Shown: in pieces, positions 62,406 to 64,000 of the stretch
Layout of the letters: each line of letters opens with the position of its first letter
How positions within the stretch are numbered: position 1 is the first letter of the stretch
NCBI GenBank assembly: GCA_034717495.1
Contig: JAYELL010000057.1
Location: 62,001 to 126,000 of the forward strand
Origin: Chloroflexota bacterium
Lineage (GTDB): Bacteria; Chloroflexota; Anaerolineae; JAAEKA01
Direction of reading: 5' to 3'
DNA: 64,000 bases
Notes under the pieces: generated by a model
Told to the model about the DNA's origin: nothing
The model's input: only the letters and a program-made list of their open reading frames with translations
Database searches by the model: none
Made by a program: the position numbers and the translations under genes

Positions 62406-63992
62406 TCAGGGGCCAGGGCCTACCTGGATAAGGGTCCGTCGGGCGTCCTGAACGCCTTCGTGTACCACAGCGATGATTACTGTCTGTTCTCCTGCCGCCC
62501 CTGCCTCAAGACCCACGGCGGCCGTCACGACCTCATTGGCAGGCACGTGTATCGCTTGCTCCGGCACGCGAACGTTCATGCCGTCGGTGGCTTGAGCCGC
62601 CAGGCTGACTGTCATGGCCTGGGCGCTATAGTTGTAGATGCGGACGGGGGCAAACAGCGATTCGCCAACACTCATTTCCCCGGGGAAATCGGGCTCCAAA
62701 AAGAGGGGTTGGAATACAACCAGCGGCCCACTGGCGCTGCCCAGGTTGCCCGCCCGGTCGACCGCCAGTGCCGACACGCGCCAATTTGTGATGGTATCAC
62801 CAGTGGAAAACATCAGCCGGGCGTGGCCACCAGGATCGGTGACGATCTCAGGGTTCCAGTAAAGGGTTTGCGGGAAACGCTGTCTGATAATCGGTAGCGC
62901 ATCCGGGGGAATGGGTTCCGGTGTCTCAGCTGACGGGGTTCCACCATCGCCAAGACTGAATTCACCAACCGCAGCTTCCGGTAAAGGTGGCGGAGCAGGC
63001 GTGTCTGTCGGTTGCGGTGTTGGCGTCGACGTTGCTGTGGTCGGCGTGGCGCTTGCTGTGGCAGCGACCGATCGAGCGCGCGGTGTCAACCCGGTGACCT
63101 GCGCTGCGGCTGCGGGAACCGGCATTGCTGTGGGAAGTGGCGTGCTGGCCGGTGGAGGTTCTGGTGCCGCCATTGCTGCAGGCGTACTGGTAGCTTGTTG
63201 TGACATGTTGCGTAGCGCGGGCGTAGGTGCCACGGAGTCGGCTGCCTTTTGCGTGACAGCTTCTTCTTCGGTTACAGGTTGTGGTTCGGCAACGGGCGCC
63301 ATTGCCGGCTCTGCGGGCATGGGCGCTTCTTCCCTGGCCGCCTCCATCAGGGGTTCAACCCCGCTCTCATCTGCCATGGTTGCCTCTGGTTCGGACGCCA
63401 TCCCGGAGTCGGATTGTAGCGGGAGAACTTCTTCCACGGCTTCCTGGGCTGTCTCAACGGCCGCGCCTGTACTGTCAGAAGCCTCCAGGTTTTCCATCGA
63501 CGCGGGCTCTTCGGCGGGAGAGGCCGGTGCCGCTGCCTGCTCTGTCCCCGTGGCACAGCCGAGCAACAGGTTTCCTTGCAGGATGCTGAGGGATGGCCCG
63601 GTTGTCCGCTGAACCAGGTCGCCGCCGGGAAGATCACTGGCCTGGAATGCCAGCACCATGGGGATGAGCAAAACGACCAGCAAGAGCAACAGGGCGCCGA
63701 CCGTGCGCCGGCCCTCCAGGCGCAGCCCCCAGGCGAAGAGCAGGGTTGCAGCCAGCAGAACGCCGAATCCTATCGCCAGCAGGGTGGTCCAGGCTGTCGA
63801 TAGGTCGGCCCCTTGACTCAGGGCGAATGCCAACAGGCCCAGCAGCAGGGGATAGACCAGCAATAGCAGCCCGATATATTGGGCCCGTTGATCAAGCTGC
63901 TGCCAGCCGTAGAGGATCAGGGCCACCAGGACCAGCAGCGAAAGCGCCGCGGATGTGGCGAACACGATCAAAGCTGTGTCATCGCTAACCAT
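62406..63992 (-). CDS. membrane-anchored alpha-2-macroglobulin-domain protein, possibly continuing beyond the right edge
   Basis: About 528 residues visible from the ATG at 63992; an earlier start outside the window is possible. Four helices (about 5-120), then a long Ala/Pro/Glu/Thr-rich linker (about 150-350), then an alpha-2-macroglobulin middle domain (about 370-520; FPQTLYWNPEIVTDPGGHA). It stops there: the thioester GCGEQ and the receptor-binding part of full proteins are absent, and the MaoC gene occupies the space that would hold them. Confidence 0.8.
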   Translation of the reverse strand: MVSDDTALIVFATSAALSLLVLVALILYGWQQLDQRAQYIGLLLLVYPLLLGLLAFALSQGADLSTAWTTLLAIGFGVLLAATLLFAWGLRLEGRRTVGALLLLLVVLLIPMVLAFQASDLPGGDLVQRTTGPSLSILQGNLLLGCATGTEQAAAPASPAEEPASMENLEASDSTGAAVETAQEAVEEVLPLQSDSGMASEPEATMADESGVEPLMEAAREEAPMPAEPAMAPVAEPQPVTEEEAVTQKAADSVAPTPALRNMSQQATSTPAAMAAPEPPPASTPLPTAMPVPAAAAQVTGLTPRARSVAATASATPTTATSTPTPQPTDTPAPPPLPEAAVGEFSLGDGGTPSAETPEPIPPDALPIIRQRFPQTLYWNPEIVTDPGGHARLMFSTGDTITNWRVSALAVDRAGNLGSASGPLVVFQPLFLEPDFPGEMSVGESLFAPVRIYNYSAQAMTVSLAAQATDGMNVRVPEQAIHVPANEVVTAAVGLEAGAAGEQTVIIAVVHEGVQDARRTLIQVGPGP

Positions 63993-64000
63993 GCCCAGCA

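Overview
The window (about 60% GC, tightly packed) looks like a chromosome segment of a Chloroflexota bacterium, probably Anaerolineae- or Caldilineae-like. This is inferred from gene content only: MacB-type exporters without a TolC partner, many LxxC lipoproteins, a BatA-E-like operon, a split Rieske/cytochrome b complex with multihaem cytochromes, an arsR-arsM pair, and degenerate short-unit spacer repeats between operons. There is no rRNA, tRNA, CRISPR array, IS element or phage. Several promoters are near-consensus sigma-70 (TTGACA-17-TATAAT).

Layout. 1-2.3 kb: a homocysteine S-methyltransferase/MTHFR fusion (minus, cut by the left edge) divergent from def. 2.7-11.7 kb: a seven-gene respiratory operon encoding a 12-haem cytochrome c, a TPR membrane protein, a GltD-like FAD/Fe-S NAD(P) oxidoreductase, cytochrome b in two parts, a Rieske protein and a tetrahaem cytochrome c. 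It sits behind an FNR/CRP-type palindrome placed about 41.5 bp before the predicted transcription start. 11.8-13.2 kb: arsR-arsM. 13.4-18.9 kb: an alpha/beta hydrolase facing a minus-strand run (ATP-grasp ligase, jelly-roll protein, methyltransferase, small membrane protein, SDR-like protein, folP).

19.0-25.1 kb: a cobalamin-riboswitch operon for vitamin B12 capture. It encodes a secreted transcobalamin/intrinsic-factor-like protein (DUF4430-like domain plus two alpha/alpha barrels), an ECF S-component fused to a second DUF4430-like domain, and an EcfT subunit. No ECF ATPase is in the window. 25.3-40.9 kb: three MacB-type ABC exporter sets, one with a 1,329-residue permease, with two lipoproteins. 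Two of these units share an unusual palindromic upstream element. 40.9-50.8 kb: a DEAD-box helicase with a possible leader terminator, an enolase-superfamily sugar-acid dehydratase, a NarL-type two-component system, small membrane proteins and two lipoproteins.

51.3-61.8 kb: a MoxR/DUF58/BatA-BatE-like operon behind a PmrA-type direct repeat. Its last gene has lost the expected C-terminus to a spacer-like repeat. 61.9-64 kb: a MaoC-like hydratase and a membrane-anchored alpha-2-macroglobulin-domain protein that lacks the thioester region and reaches the right edge.

The best candidates for under-described biology are the NAD(P)-linked Rieske/b complex and the riboswitch-controlled bacterial intrinsic-factor-like B12 capture operon. 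All functions are read from sequence motifs; no database search was possible.
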